64,000 nucleotides of DNA from contig CAJXNY010000010.1 in the NCBI GenBank assembly GCA_913057435.1, positions 1 to 64,000 of the forward strand, given 5' to 3'. The DNA is from an uncultured Oceanospirillaceae bacterium. Its GTDB lineage: Bacteria > Pseudomonadota > Gammaproteobacteria > Pseudomonadales > Balneatricaceae. The notes under the pieces are model-generated. The model saw only the letters and a list, made by a program, of their open reading frames with translations, did no database searches and was not told the DNA's origin. A program made the position numbers and the translations under genes. Positions 31,392 through 40,910 of the stretch are shown in pieces; the first letter of the stretch is position 1, and every line of letters starts with the position of its first letter.

Positions 31392-32162
31392 TTAGCGACG
31401 CAGGTAAGCCCCCGGTGTGACGCCGAGCAGGATGCGAAAGCGGTTGATAAAGGCGGAGGGGGAGTTGTAACCCAGTGCCAGTGCAACGCTGGTCACGGCT
31501 TCGCCTGCTTCCAGGCGCTGAACCGCCTCGAGCATTCTTAGCCGCTGACGCCACTCCTGAAAGCTCATGCCCATCTCTTTGTTACACAGCCGGTTAAGGG
31601 TGCGGCTGGTGGCACCAATCTGTGCAGCCCAGGCTTCTAGGGTACGGTTGTCATCGGGTCGAGTCATCAGTCGTTTTGCCAGCTGTGCCAGTCGCGGGTC
31701 TTCGGGTAAAGGGAGTTCGAAGGCTACTTCGCGTGCTGTGACGACCTGATCCATCATGCAGTCAATCAACCGGCCTTCAGCGCCGCTGGAGTCGTACAGG
31801 GGTGGCAGGGTGGAAGCTTTACGGATGAGTTCGCGTAACAAAGGGGTGACTTCGATAACGCAGGTATCCTCGGGCAGATGCGCCAGCCATGGCTCGCCGA
31901 TGTAGAAGCCGCAGAATGATACGCCGGTGCGACTGCGCAGTTCGTGCTCAATTCTGGGAGGGCACCAGAGTGCATGCTGGGGCGGGATAACGTAACGGCT
32001 GTCAGCGGCTTTTGCCAGCAGGATGCCATCGGTGGCGAATGATAACTGGCCAAACGGATGCTCGTGAGACTCGACTAGATGTTTGGCGGGTATTTTCATA
32101 ACCCTGAAAAAAACAGGTCGTTGCAAGTTTTTGAGCTGTGGTTCAGGAAGAACATCCCACAT
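31392..32162 (-). CDS. AraC-family transcriptional regulator
   Basis: AraC-type cupin (SHEHPFGQLSFATDG) and C-terminal HTH GATSRTLNRLCNKEMGMSFQEWRQRLRM...ALALGYNSPSAFINRFR; start uncertain. Confidence 0.88.
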   Translation of the reverse strand: MWDVLPEPQLKNLQRPVFFRVMKIPAKHLVESHEHPFGQLSFATDGILLAKAADSRYVIPPQHALWCPPRIEHELRSRTGVSFCGFYIGEPWLAHLPEDTCVIEVTPLLRELIRKASTLPPLYDSSGAEGRLIDCMMDQVVTAREVAFELPLPEDPRLAQLAKRLMTRPDDNRTLEAWAAQIGATSRTLNRLCNKEMGMSFQEWRQRLRMLEAVQRLEAGEAVTSVALALGYNSPSAFINRFRILLGVTPGAYLRR

Positions 32163-32262
32163 AGATTGTCCTATTTGCGTTATATATTGTCTTGATGCAG
32201 CAAGAGCGACACCGGCAGTGCAGCATACCATGAGGAGCTTTTTTTGAACGCAGGAGTAAGAG

Positions 32263-33093
32263 ATGAGTGTGCATCTCAGTCGAGATCGGGTAACTGTACC
32301 CAAAGTCATTGCCCAGAAAGGGGGTGACAAGCTGGTGGTACTGACAGCCTATAGCATGCCGATGGCTCAGCAGCTGGACGAGCATTGCGATATCCTGCTG
32401 GTTGGGGATTCACTGGGCATGGTTGTTTATGGCCTGCCCAGTACGCTGGCAGTCACCGTTGATATGATGATTAACCATGGCGCTGCGGTTGTTCGCGGTG
32501 CTCAGCACGCCTGCGTAGTGGTGGACATGCCGTTTGCCAGCTATCAGGAGTCGCCTCAGCAGGCGTACCGTAATGCTGCGCGTATGCTGGCAGAAACCAA
32601 TGCTCAGGCGGTCAAGCTTGAGGGTGGGCAGGAGATGGCGGAAACTATCGAATTTCTGACTCAGCGTGGGGTGCCTGTTATGGCCCATGTTGGCCTTAAG
32701 CCGCAATCCGCTAATGCACTGGGTGGTTTTAAAGCTCAGGGGCGTGATGACGCTGCCGCTGAGCTGATTCTGCGTGATGCCAAAGCAGTGGAAGCGGCAG
32801 GGGCTTTTTCGGTGGTTATCGAAGGGGTGGTTGAGGCCGTTGCAGCGCGTATCAGTGATGCGGTTGTTATTCCAAGTATTGGTATTGGGGCCTCTGCTGC
32901 CTGTGATGGCCAGGTGCTGGTGACCGATGATCTGGTGGGCCTGTTCGGTGATTTCACGCCGAAATTTGTTAAACGCTACGCTGAGCTGGGCACTCAGTTA
33001 GGTGAAGCCGCACGTCAGTACGCGGCCGATGTTCGTGCTGGAACATTTCCAGGTAATGAGCATTGCTTTGGCGTGAAAAAACCACAGGCGTGA
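32263..33093 (+). CDS. panB: 3-methyl-2-oxobutanoate hydroxymethyltransferase
   Basis: [59 protein letters not shown]. Confidence 0.93.
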   Translation: MSVHLSRDRVTVPKVIAQKGGDKLVVLTAYSMPMAQQLDEHCDILLVGDSLGMVVYGLPSTLAVTVDMMINHGAAVVRGAQHACVVVDMPFASYQESPQQAYRNAARMLAETNAQAVKLEGGQEMAETIEFLTQRGVPVMAHVGLKPQSANALGGFKAQGRDDAAAELILRDAKAVEAAGAFSVVIEGVVEAVAARISDAVVIPSIGIGASAACDGQVLVTDDLVGLFGDFTPKFVKRYAELGTQLGEAARQYAADVRAGTFPGNEHCFGVKKPQA

Positions 33094-33138
33094 GCCCCCA
33101 TCAGACCTGTTCTGATAGATCTACCTGCACAGATCCTT

Positions 33139-33177
33139 CGGCCTGTTGCTGCAAATTTGTTGTTTGCAGTCAGGCCG
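33139..33177 (+). terminator. Stem-loop downstream of panB
   Basis: cggcctg..ctgcaaa / tttgcag.caggccg, T-rich region further downstream. Confidence 0.55.
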
Positions 33178-33245
33178 ATGCTTCCTCATCTTTTTTCGCT
33201 TAGTGGGTCACATCGGTGGCTTAAATTCTGTTTTCTGGTGAATTT

Positions 33246-33259
33246 TTGATCTATATCAA
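33246..33259. promoter_or_regulatory. FNR/ANR-type box
   Basis: TTGATctatATCAA, perfect TTGAT-N4-ATCAA, about 38 bp upstream of ATG 33297. Confidence 0.75.
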
Positions 33260-33296
33260 GTCTAAGCGTATAGCTTATAAACTTGAGGTCAAAAAC

Positions 33297-33695
33297 ATGT
33301 CCAGGAACCAGAAAACCAGAATCCGCACCACGGGGCTGGCGATCTTTGGCAAGGAGCTGGTGCGTCGTTGCGGTTCTCACTGTGAGTTGTGTGATGCTCA
33401 GGGTGTGAAACTGTTCGTCCACGAAGTTCCTCCTTCGCCCCAGACGCCGGATCTGGAACACTGCATTATGATCTGTGATGACTGCCGTAACCAGCTGGTG
33501 AAACCCACAGCGGTGCAAGCTCGCCACTGGCATTGCCTTGCGTCGGCGATGTGGAGCGATGTACCTGCCGTCAAAGTCACGTCAGTGATGATGTTACAAC
33601 AACTGGAAGCAACGGAGCACTGGGCTGCACAGTTGCTGGACCAGGCCTGGCTGGCACCGGAAGAGTTGCGCTGGCTGGATGATGCACGCAATTAA
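33297..33695 (+). CDS. PhnA-like (YjdM-related) zinc-ribbon family protein
   Basis: RCGSHCELCDAQGVKLFVHEVPP ... MICDDCRNQL ... HWHCLASAMWSDVPAVKV. Confidence 0.75.
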   Translation: MSRNQKTRIRTTGLAIFGKELVRRCGSHCELCDAQGVKLFVHEVPPSPQTPDLEHCIMICDDCRNQLVKPTAVQARHWHCLASAMWSDVPAVKVTSVMMLQQLEATEHWAAQLLDQAWLAPEELRWLDDARN

Positions 33696-33717
33696 ATCTG
33701 GTCGGTGTCGTTATTAA

Positions 33718-33975
33718 AAGCGTTCTTTTTGGCGCGGTGTCCGAGGGTCGCTGCCGACCTGTGTGGATGGCGAGACCTTCGCATTGCCAGATTTGTTTGC
33801 GCCCAGTACGGCGTTTCGTGAGCAGCAACTGCGGCTGACTGAGGCAGGTCAGGTGCTGTTATCTGGCGAGGGTAACTGGCTGGATAGCCATCTGATTGAT
33901 CGCTGGGTCGGTGGTGTTCACCTCAATCCTGATAACCGCTGGTTACGCGGCGGTGAGGGGTTACGCCGTTATTGA
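33718..33975 (+). pseudogene. Probable 3' remnant of a larger gene
   Basis: Open frame without a clear start/RBS; C-terminal-looking LIDRWVGGVHLNPDNRWLRG. Confidence 0.4.
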
Positions 33976-34070
33976 ATCAATTTGATCTGAGTGCTCGCCT
34001 TGTCCGGCATGAATCTTTATAGTTGGCGTTTCTTATTTTTTATACGGCGAAAGCCTCACTGGAGATGCAA

Positions 34071-34532
34071 ATGCAGATCAGCGAAAACAAAGTAGTGACC
34101 ATCCACTACACCCTGACCAATGTAAGCGGCGAAGTGCTGGATAGCTCTGTAGGTGAAGAGCCATTAGCATACCTGCACGGCGCGGGTAATATTGTTGCTG
34201 GTCTGGAAGATGCGCTGGCAGAAAAGACCGTTGGTGACAAGCTGGATGTGACCGTTGCACCAGAAGATGGCTACGGTGAAAAACACGACGAGATGGTACA
34301 GAAAGTACCCGTTGATAACTTTGACGGCGTGGATAACGTTGAAGTGGGCATGCAGTTCATGGCACAGGTGCCATGGGGTGAGCAGCCTGTTGAAGTCATC
34401 AAGGTTGAAGAAGACGGCATCACACTGGACGGCAACCATCCGCTGGCCGGTGAAACATTGCAGTTTGCAGTTGAAGTGATCGCGGTACGCGATGCCACTG
34501 AAGAAGAGGTAGAGCACGGTCACGTGCACTAA
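34071..34532 (+). CDS. slyD: FKBP-type peptidyl-prolyl isomerase SlyD
   Basis: ISENKVVTIHYTLTNVSGEVLDSS...YLHGAGNIVAGLEDAL...VAPEDGYGE; ggag RBS before ATG 34071. Confidence 0.9.
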   Translation: MQISENKVVTIHYTLTNVSGEVLDSSVGEEPLAYLHGAGNIVAGLEDALAEKTVGDKLDVTVAPEDGYGEKHDEMVQKVPVDNFDGVDNVEVGMQFMAQVPWGEQPVEVIKVEEDGITLDGNHPLAGETLQFAVEVIAVRDATEEEVEHGHVH

Positions 34533-34547
34533 TCTTTTTTTGCTGAT

Positions 34548-34579
34548 AAAAAAACGGAGCCTGAGGGCTCCGTTTTTTG
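34548..34579. terminator. Bidirectional terminator between slyD(+) and etf-QO(-)
   Basis: aaaaaacggagcc-tgag-ggctccgtttttt. Confidence 0.88.
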
Positions 34580-34599
34580 TGGCTGTAATCCGTAAATAA

Positions 34600-36246
34600 T
34601 TACATGTTCGGGTAGTTAGGCCCACCCATACCTTCAGGAGTCACCCAGCGGATATTCTGGGCTGGGTCCTTGATATCACAGGTTTTACAGTGCAGACAGT
34701 TCTGGGAGTTAATCTGGAACCGGGCGCCTTCCTCATCTTCTACCACTTCGTATACGCCTGCCGGGCAGTAGCGCTGGGCAGGTTCTGCAAATTTAGGCAG
34801 GTTGTCGCGCAGTGGCACCTCAGCATCTTTCAGTTGCAGGTGACATGGCTGGTCTTCTTCGTGGTTGGTATTCGACAGGAATACCGAGCTGAGTTTGTCG
34901 AAACTCAGTTTGCCATCGGGCTTCGGATAGTCGATGTTCGCGCACTCAGATGCCAGTTTCATGTTGGCGTAGTCCGGGGTATCGTCATGCAGGGTAATCG
35001 GCAGCTTGCCGCCGAAGATATTCTGATCAACAAAGTTGAACGCGCCGCCCATGATCATGCCGAACTTATGCATGGCTGGGCCGAAGTTGCGAGAATTATA
35101 AAGCTCTTCATACAGCCAGGAGTCTTTATACATATCGGTGAAGTTGGTCAGCTCGTGGCCGCCGTCATCACCGACCTGCAGGGCTTCAAACATCGCTTCT
35201 GCAGCCAGCATGCCGGACTTCATTGCGGTATGTGTGCCCTTGATCTTGGCGAAGTTCAGGGTGCCTGCATCACAGCCAACCAGTAGTGCGCCTGGCATGG
35301 TCATCTTCGGTACGCAGTTAAAGCCACCTTTGGTGATGGCGCGTGCACCGTAGGAGACGCGTGTGCCGCCTTCCAGATATTTAGCCAGTTCCGGGTGGTG
35401 CTTCATGCGCTGGAATTCGTCGAATGGGCTCAGGTGCGGGTTGTTGTAGTTGAGGTCGATAATCAGACCCACAACCACCTGATTGTCTTCGGCGTGATAG
35501 AGGAAGAAACCACCGCTGGCGTCGGTCAGAGGCCAGCCGGCACCGTGCACAACCAGCCCCGGCTGGTGTTTGGCCGGGTCGATATCCCACAGTTCTTTCA
35601 TGCCCAGACCGTAATGCTGGGCATCAGTGCCTTTGTCCAGGGCGAATTTTTCAATCAGCTCTTTACCCAGGTGGCCGCGACAGCCTTCGGAGAACAGGGT
35701 GTATTTGGCGTGGAGCTCCATGCCAGGCATGTAGCTGTCTTTCTGTTCACCGGCTTCGCTGATGCCCATGTCGCCGGTCGCAATACCTTTGACGCTGCCA
35801 TCTTTGTTGTACAGCACTTCAGCGGCGGCGAAGCCTGGGAAAATCTCAACACCCAGTCCCTCAGCCTGTTCTGCCAGCCAGCGACACAGGTTACCCAGGC
35901 TGGCAATGTAGTTGCCGTCGTTATGCATGGTTTTAGGCACCAGCATATGCGGGGTTTCAATCGCTTTCTGTGCGTCACGCAGCAGTAGAATCTGATCCTG
36001 GGTGACCGCTGTTTTCAGCGGTGCGCCCATCTCCTGCCAGTCCGGGAACAGTTCATTCAGGGCGCGGGGCTCAATCACCGCACCAGACAGAATATGTGCA
36101 CCGACCTCAGAGCCTTTCTCGACGACGCAGACTGTCAGCTCCTGTTCTTTTTCCTGGGCCAGCTGCATCAGGCGGCATGCGGTTGACAGGCCTGCCGGGC
36201 CTGCCCCTACGATAACAACATCAAACTCCATTGACTCACGAGTCAC
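34600..36246 (-). CDS. Electron transfer flavoprotein-ubiquinone oxidoreductase
   Basis: FDVVIVGAGPAGLSTACRL, GCDAGTLNFAKIKGTHTAMKSGM, C-terminal 4Fe-4S CPAGVYE...NCLHCKTCDIKDPAQNIRWVTPEGMGGPNYPNM. Confidence 0.95.
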   Translation of the reverse strand: MTRESMEFDVVIVGAGPAGLSTACRLMQLAQEKEQELTVCVVEKGSEVGAHILSGAVIEPRALNELFPDWQEMGAPLKTAVTQDQILLLRDAQKAIETPHMLVPKTMHNDGNYIASLGNLCRWLAEQAEGLGVEIFPGFAAAEVLYNKDGSVKGIATGDMGISEAGEQKDSYMPGMELHAKYTLFSEGCRGHLGKELIEKFALDKGTDAQHYGLGMKELWDIDPAKHQPGLVVHGAGWPLTDASGGFFLYHAEDNQVVVGLIIDLNYNNPHLSPFDEFQRMKHHPELAKYLEGGTRVSYGARAITKGGFNCVPKMTMPGALLVGCDAGTLNFAKIKGTHTAMKSGMLAAEAMFEALQVGDDGGHELTNFTDMYKDSWLYEELYNSRNFGPAMHKFGMIMGGAFNFVDQNIFGGKLPITLHDDTPDYANMKLASECANIDYPKPDGKLSFDKLSSVFLSNTNHEEDQPCHLQLKDAEVPLRDNLPKFAEPAQRYCPAGVYEVVEDEEGARFQINSQNCLHCKTCDIKDPAQNIRWVTPEGMGGPNYPNM

Positions 36247-36638
36247 GGCTCAACCCTCTCTCATTAGCGCATTATTATTATCGGGTGTGGATTGCCGGGC
36301 ATTACTTGCCAGCAGGGTCACACCTGGTGCTACATAGCCTACTGCATCTGTACCGGCTGGCCTATGCCAGGAATGATACTTTCAGGGTACAAATTCGATC
36401 ATTTTGTGATGCCTGACCGGGCTTGTGGCACGTTAACGATGTCGCAGTTATTTGCGTAGATGTCATATTATAGGTGTATACCCCTATTTTCAAATCAGGG
36501 TACCAAAGATAAACCGCAGCAGATGTGCCCGGGTCGAAAGAGTGAATGTAAGGGTTATTGCTTATTTCGTCTCAGTCGGTATGCTGTGGCCACATAGTTA
36601 GATGTTGTATCGAATGACAACAATAAGGGTTCAGTCAG

Positions 36639-37388
36639 ATGAAAGTGCTTGTAACTGTAAAGCGAGTGATTGACTACAACGTCAAAGTACGTGTGAAGTC
36701 GGATAATACAGATGTGGATCTGGCCAATGTCAAAATGGCCATCAACCCGTTCTGTGAAATTGCGGTAGAAGAGGCAGTACGCCTGAAAGAAGCAGGGACT
36801 GCGACTGAGATTGTTGCTGTATCCATGGGGCCAAAAGCGGCTCAGGAACAGCTGCGTACAGCGCTGGCGCTGGGCGCAGACCGCGCCATCCATGTAGAAA
36901 CAGATGAGGCGCTGGAATCACTGACTGTCGCCAAGATGCTGGCGAAGATTGTCGATGAAGAAAAGCCTGACCTGATTGTCATGGGTAAGCAGGCGATTGA
37001 CTCCGACAATAACCAGACCGGCCAGATGCTGGCTGCCCTGAGCGGTATGCCGCAGGGTACGTTTGCCTCTGAGCTGAAAATCGAAGATGGAAAAGCGCTG
37101 GTTACCCGTGAAGTTGACGGTGGTCTGCAGACGGTTGCATTGAACATGCCTGCCATTGTTACGACCGATCTGCGTCTGAATGAACCGCGTTATGCTTCAC
37201 TGCCAAACATCATGAAAGCCAAGCGTAAGCCGCTGGAAACTAAAACCCCGGCTGATCTGGGTGTTGAAGTGAGCGCACGTACAAAACTGCTGAAAGTTGA
37301 ACCACCTGCAGAGCGTAGTGCGGGTATCAAGGTAGACAGCGTTGAGCAGCTGGTTGAAAAACTGAAAAATGAAGCGAAGGTGATCTGA
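36639..37388 (+). CDS. etfB: Electron transfer flavoprotein beta subunit
   Basis: [46 protein letters not shown]. Confidence 0.95.
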   Translation: MKVLVTVKRVIDYNVKVRVKSDNTDVDLANVKMAINPFCEIAVEEAVRLKEAGTATEIVAVSMGPKAAQEQLRTALALGADRAIHVETDEALESLTVAKMLAKIVDEEKPDLIVMGKQAIDSDNNQTGQMLAALSGMPQGTFASELKIEDGKALVTREVDGGLQTVALNMPAIVTTDLRLNEPRYASLPNIMKAKRKPLETKTPADLGVEVSARTKLLKVEPPAERSAGIKVDSVEQLVEKLKNEAKVI

Positions 37389-38317
37389 TGGCTATTCTGG
37401 TAATTGCTGAACATGATAACGCTGTTCTCAAGGGCTCCACGCTGAATGCGGTAACCGCAGCAAGCCAGATGGGCGATGATATCCATATGCTGGTCGCTGG
37501 TAGCGGTGCTCAGGCGGTTGCGGATGCCGCTGCCAAAGTGAGCGGTGTTACTAAAGTACTGCTGGCTGATGATGCTGCCTATGAGCACCAGCTGGCTGAG
37601 AACGTTTCTCTGCTGGTCGCTGAGCTGGGTAAAGATTACAGCCACGTTGTTGCTCCGGCGACGACCAATGGCAAAAATACCCTTCCGCGTGTTGCTGCGC
37701 TGCTGGATGTTGCTCAGGTGTCCGACATTATTCGTGTCGAGTCTGCAGATACCTTTGTTCGGCCAATCTATGCCGGTAACGCCATTGCGACGGTACAGGC
37801 ACTGGATGCGATCAAAGTGATTACTGTGCGTACCACCGGTTTTGATGCAGCGGCTGCTGAAGGCGGTAGTGCTGCGGTTGAAACGGTTGCTGGTTCGCAT
37901 GATGCGGCGATCTCTGCGTTTGTCGGTGAAGAAGTTGCCGTATCAGACCGCCCTGAGTTGACCGCTGCAGACGTCATTGTCTCTGGTGGCCGTGGTATGG
38001 GTAACGGTGAAAACTTTGTTCTGCTGGAGAACGTAGCGGACAAGCTGGGTGCTGCTGTTGGTGCTTCCCGTGCGGCGGTTGACGCTGGTTTCGTTCCTAA
38101 CGATATGCAGGTCGGTCAGACCGGTAAGATTGTCGCGCCTGATCTGTACATTGCCGTGGGTATCTCTGGTGCAATCCAGCATCTGGCAGGCATGAAAGAC
38201 TCCAAAGTTATCGTAGCAATCAACAAAGACGAAGAAGCCCCAATTTTCCAGGTGGCTGATTATGGTCTGGTAGCGGATCTGTTTGAGGTAATGCCTCAGC
38301 TGGAAGCGCAGCTGTAA
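37388..38317 (+). CDS. etfA: Electron transfer flavoprotein alpha subunit
   Basis: FAD-binding [58 protein letters not shown]. Confidence 0.95.
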   Translation: MAILVIAEHDNAVLKGSTLNAVTAASQMGDDIHMLVAGSGAQAVADAAAKVSGVTKVLLADDAAYEHQLAENVSLLVAELGKDYSHVVAPATTNGKNTLPRVAALLDVAQVSDIIRVESADTFVRPIYAGNAIATVQALDAIKVITVRTTGFDAAAAEGGSAAVETVAGSHDAAISAFVGEEVAVSDRPELTAADVIVSGGRGMGNGENFVLLENVADKLGAAVGASRAAVDAGFVPNDMQVGQTGKIVAPDLYIAVGISGAIQHLAGMKDSKVIVAINKDEEAPIFQVADYGLVADLFEVMPQLEAQL

Positions 38318-38447
38318 ACGCCAGATTAAATTGATTGCTCAGGGTGTCGCTGTTATGGCGATGCCCTTTGTCTTCACTCAGGTTGGTAGGGGCTGCCTGC
38401 ACGGCAGTCTTGTTGCAAGGTGACCCTTGCCCCTTCCTTCTTGTTTT

Positions 38448-38473
38448 GCCCGCCATTGAGCGGGCATTTTTTT
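38448..38473 (+). terminator. Rho-independent terminator after etfA region
   Basis: gcccgc-cattga-gcgggc-attttttt. Confidence 0.8.
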
Positions 38474-38758
38474 ATCCGGTGCCAGATCAATCCTGAGTAA
38501 GCGTCAGTTTTATCATCGGTCGAACATTCTATATTCTGGTTGCTTAATAAGGCTCAGGCCTTTGGTGTTAATGATAAAAAGTTGATCCAATACAGGTGTC
38601 ATTACCCAAAAGGCTAAAGCTTAGCGGTGGTTAATCGGCGCTAGAGGCGGTATAAAAAGTGTGTGGAGGTTGTGATGGTTGGCCTGGGTGAAACTCACCC
38701 CAGGGAAAGATAAAAGGCTGCCGTCGGTTCTATAACATATTGGGTATAAGAGGTTCGG

Positions 38759-39295
38759 ATGTCTCAACCCATAGCACCAAGCAATAATGAAATCTTATTA
38801 AACAACGGTGACCTGATTGTTAGTAAGACCTGTCTGAAAGGTAATATTACTTATGCGAATCGCCACTTTATGTCGATTGCAGGTTTTACTGAACAGCAGC
38901 TCCTGCAACAACCGCATAGTATTATTCGGCACCCGGATATGCCCAGGGGTGTGTATCGAATGATGTGGCAATCTTTGCGTTCAGGCCGCGAGTTTTTTGG
39001 TTTTGTCAAAAATCTGTGTTCGGATGGCAGCTTCTACTGGGTTTTCGCTAATGTAACGCCGGATCTGGACGAAAAAGGCGAGGTCCGTGGTTATTACTCT
39101 GTGCGGCGTAAACCATCCCGCGAGGCAATTGAGGCTGTAATCCCCCTGTATAAAAAGATGTGCGAGATTGAGATGGCCGGGAGAGGGAGTTCGGCCATTG
39201 ATGAGTCCATGAAATTTCTCACGGATTGGGTTGATTCTACAGGGCTGAGTTACAGCCAGGTGGCATTGCATCTCTATCGACACGGATCGTTATAA
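38759..39295 (+). CDS. Single PAS-domain protein (Aer/CetB-like), paralogue of 3617-4150
   Basis: ITYANRHFMSIAGFTEQQLLQQPHSIIRHPDMPRGVYRMMWQSLRSGREFFGFVKNLCSDGSFYWVFANVTP. Confidence 0.85.
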   Translation: MSQPIAPSNNEILLNNGDLIVSKTCLKGNITYANRHFMSIAGFTEQQLLQQPHSIIRHPDMPRGVYRMMWQSLRSGREFFGFVKNLCSDGSFYWVFANVTPDLDEKGEVRGYYSVRRKPSREAIEAVIPLYKKMCEIEMAGRGSSAIDESMKFLTDWVDSTGLSYSQVALHLYRHGSL

Positions 39296-39298
39296 GGA

Positions 39299-40819
39299 AT
39301 GGAAAGAATGCCAAGGAGCATTAAAAACCGGGTCAGTAAGAGTATTCCCTTTCTACGTACTCAGTTTGTTACGGGGTCGTCTCTGTGTTATTTGCTACTG
39401 GCCGCCTGCTTTGGCTGGTGCACCTGGAGTTATGGCCTCGATTACTGGTTACTGGCCGGGGGGCTATTGGTATCGGCTTTATTAGGGCTGCAGATTTTTC
39501 AGGCGCTACGAATGGTCGAAACACTCAAGCGGGTGGAATATACCCTGGATATGAGTGCCCGTGGCGAGCTGCATCATCGCGTTAGCAATACCAAGGGGCT
39601 GGGTGAGCTGGGGCGAGTTGCCTGGTCTTTGAATGATCTGCTGGACCGGGTAGAAACTTACTTCAAGGAAGTGGATACCTGTTTTACCGAAGTGGCTAAG
39701 GGTAACTATAGTCGTCATCCATTGGGTAGCGGTTTGCCGGGGCGGATGGGTAGTTCGCTGGAGGCGATTGATGAGTCAGTGCAGGCGATGAGAGAGAACG
39801 TTAAGCTTATTAACCGTAATGATCTGGCGTCCAAGCTCCATCGACTGAACACCGAAAGCCTGATCAAAAACCTGCAGGAATCCCAATCGGACCTTACCCT
39901 GATTGATGAAGATACCCGGGAAGTGGGGGAGCAGGCCCGTGGCAATGCTTCTGAAGCGCGTAAAAGTCTGAATGCTGTTGAGCAGATTCGTACTTCCATT
40001 GATGATATTACCGGCACGGTTAAAGAAGTCAGTGATGTTGTGTCGATTCTGAGTCGAGATAGCGAAGAGGTGGCTGAATCATTACTGACGATCAAAGATA
40101 TCGCCGATCAGACCAGCCTGCTTGCTCTGAACGCATCGATCGAGGCCGCCCGTGCCGGTGAGTCTGGTAAGGGGTTTGCGGTTGTGGCCGATGAGGTCAA
40201 ATCGCTTTCCAAACGCACCAAGGAGACGGCCGAGTCGGTCGATCGTATTCTGTCCGATTTCAGTCGGCGGATGACCGATGTCAGCCGTATTTCCGACCAC
40301 TCCCACCAGGTGACGCAGAACATGAGCCTGATGATTGAAGACTTTGAAAACCAGTTTAATTGGGTCGTGGGCTCGTCTGACACCGCCGCCCGACAGGTTG
40401 ATAATGTCTGTGCGCTGATTTACCACTCGCTGGTTAAACTTGATCATGTCATTTACAAGCAGAATGGCTATGTTGCGCTGGAACAGGACGATGAAACCGG
40501 ACAGGCCCATGAAGCGGTTCGGGTTGACCATAAAACGTGCCGGTTGGGGCGCTGGTATTACGAAGGAGATGGCAAGGCGTTTTATCACGATACTGACTGC
40601 TATCGCAATATGGAAAAGCCTCACGCTGAGGTGCATACCGCTGTGCAGCGTGCGCTGGCGATCAGTAAGCAAGATTGGCAATCCGATCAGGCATTGCGTG
40701 ACAGCATTGTGAAACAGATGCAGTCAGCGGAGAAGGCCAGTGAAGAGGTCATGCACTGGATTAATCAGCTGACCAGGGAGCGGGTGAAAATGTTGCAGGC
40801 GCTTGAGCAGGCCGCCTGA
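39299..40819 (+). CDS. Membrane-anchored MCP with C-terminal CZB domain, paralogue of 2087-3601
   Basis: TM hairpin without periplasmic domain; [54 protein letters not shown]...[15 protein letters not shown]...PHAEVH. Confidence 0.88.
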   Translation: MERMPRSIKNRVSKSIPFLRTQFVTGSSLCYLLLAACFGWCTWSYGLDYWLLAGGLLVSALLGLQIFQALRMVETLKRVEYTLDMSARGELHHRVSNTKGLGELGRVAWSLNDLLDRVETYFKEVDTCFTEVAKGNYSRHPLGSGLPGRMGSSLEAIDESVQAMRENVKLINRNDLASKLHRLNTESLIKNLQESQSDLTLIDEDTREVGEQARGNASEARKSLNAVEQIRTSIDDITGTVKEVSDVVSILSRDSEEVAESLLTIKDIADQTSLLALNASIEAARAGESGKGFAVVADEVKSLSKRTKETAESVDRILSDFSRRMTDVSRISDHSHQVTQNMSLMIEDFENQFNWVVGSSDTAARQVDNVCALIYHSLVKLDHVIYKQNGYVALEQDDETGQAHEAVRVDHKTCRLGRWYYEGDGKAFYHDTDCYRNMEKPHAEVHTAVQRALAISKQDWQSDQALRDSIVKQMQSAEKASEEVMHWINQLTRERVKMLQALEQAA

Positions 40820-40850
40820 TATCACTCCAGACTGAGTCTGCTCTGAACTA

Positions 40851-40884
40851 AAAAGCCCACACCGGCAGGGTGTGGGCTTTTTTA
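40851..40884. terminator. Bidirectional terminator between MCP(+) and metG(-)
   Basis: aaaagcccacacc / ggtgtgggctttttt. Confidence 0.88.
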
Positions 40885-40910
40885 TTGTAAAGCTCGTCTG
40901 TGAACGGCAG

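Noticed and set aside
38622-38655. Possible sigma-28 promoter upstream of the locus B PAS gene (CTAAAGCTT...ATCGGCG)
   Set aside because: -35-like part fits but the -10 does not match GCCGATAA.
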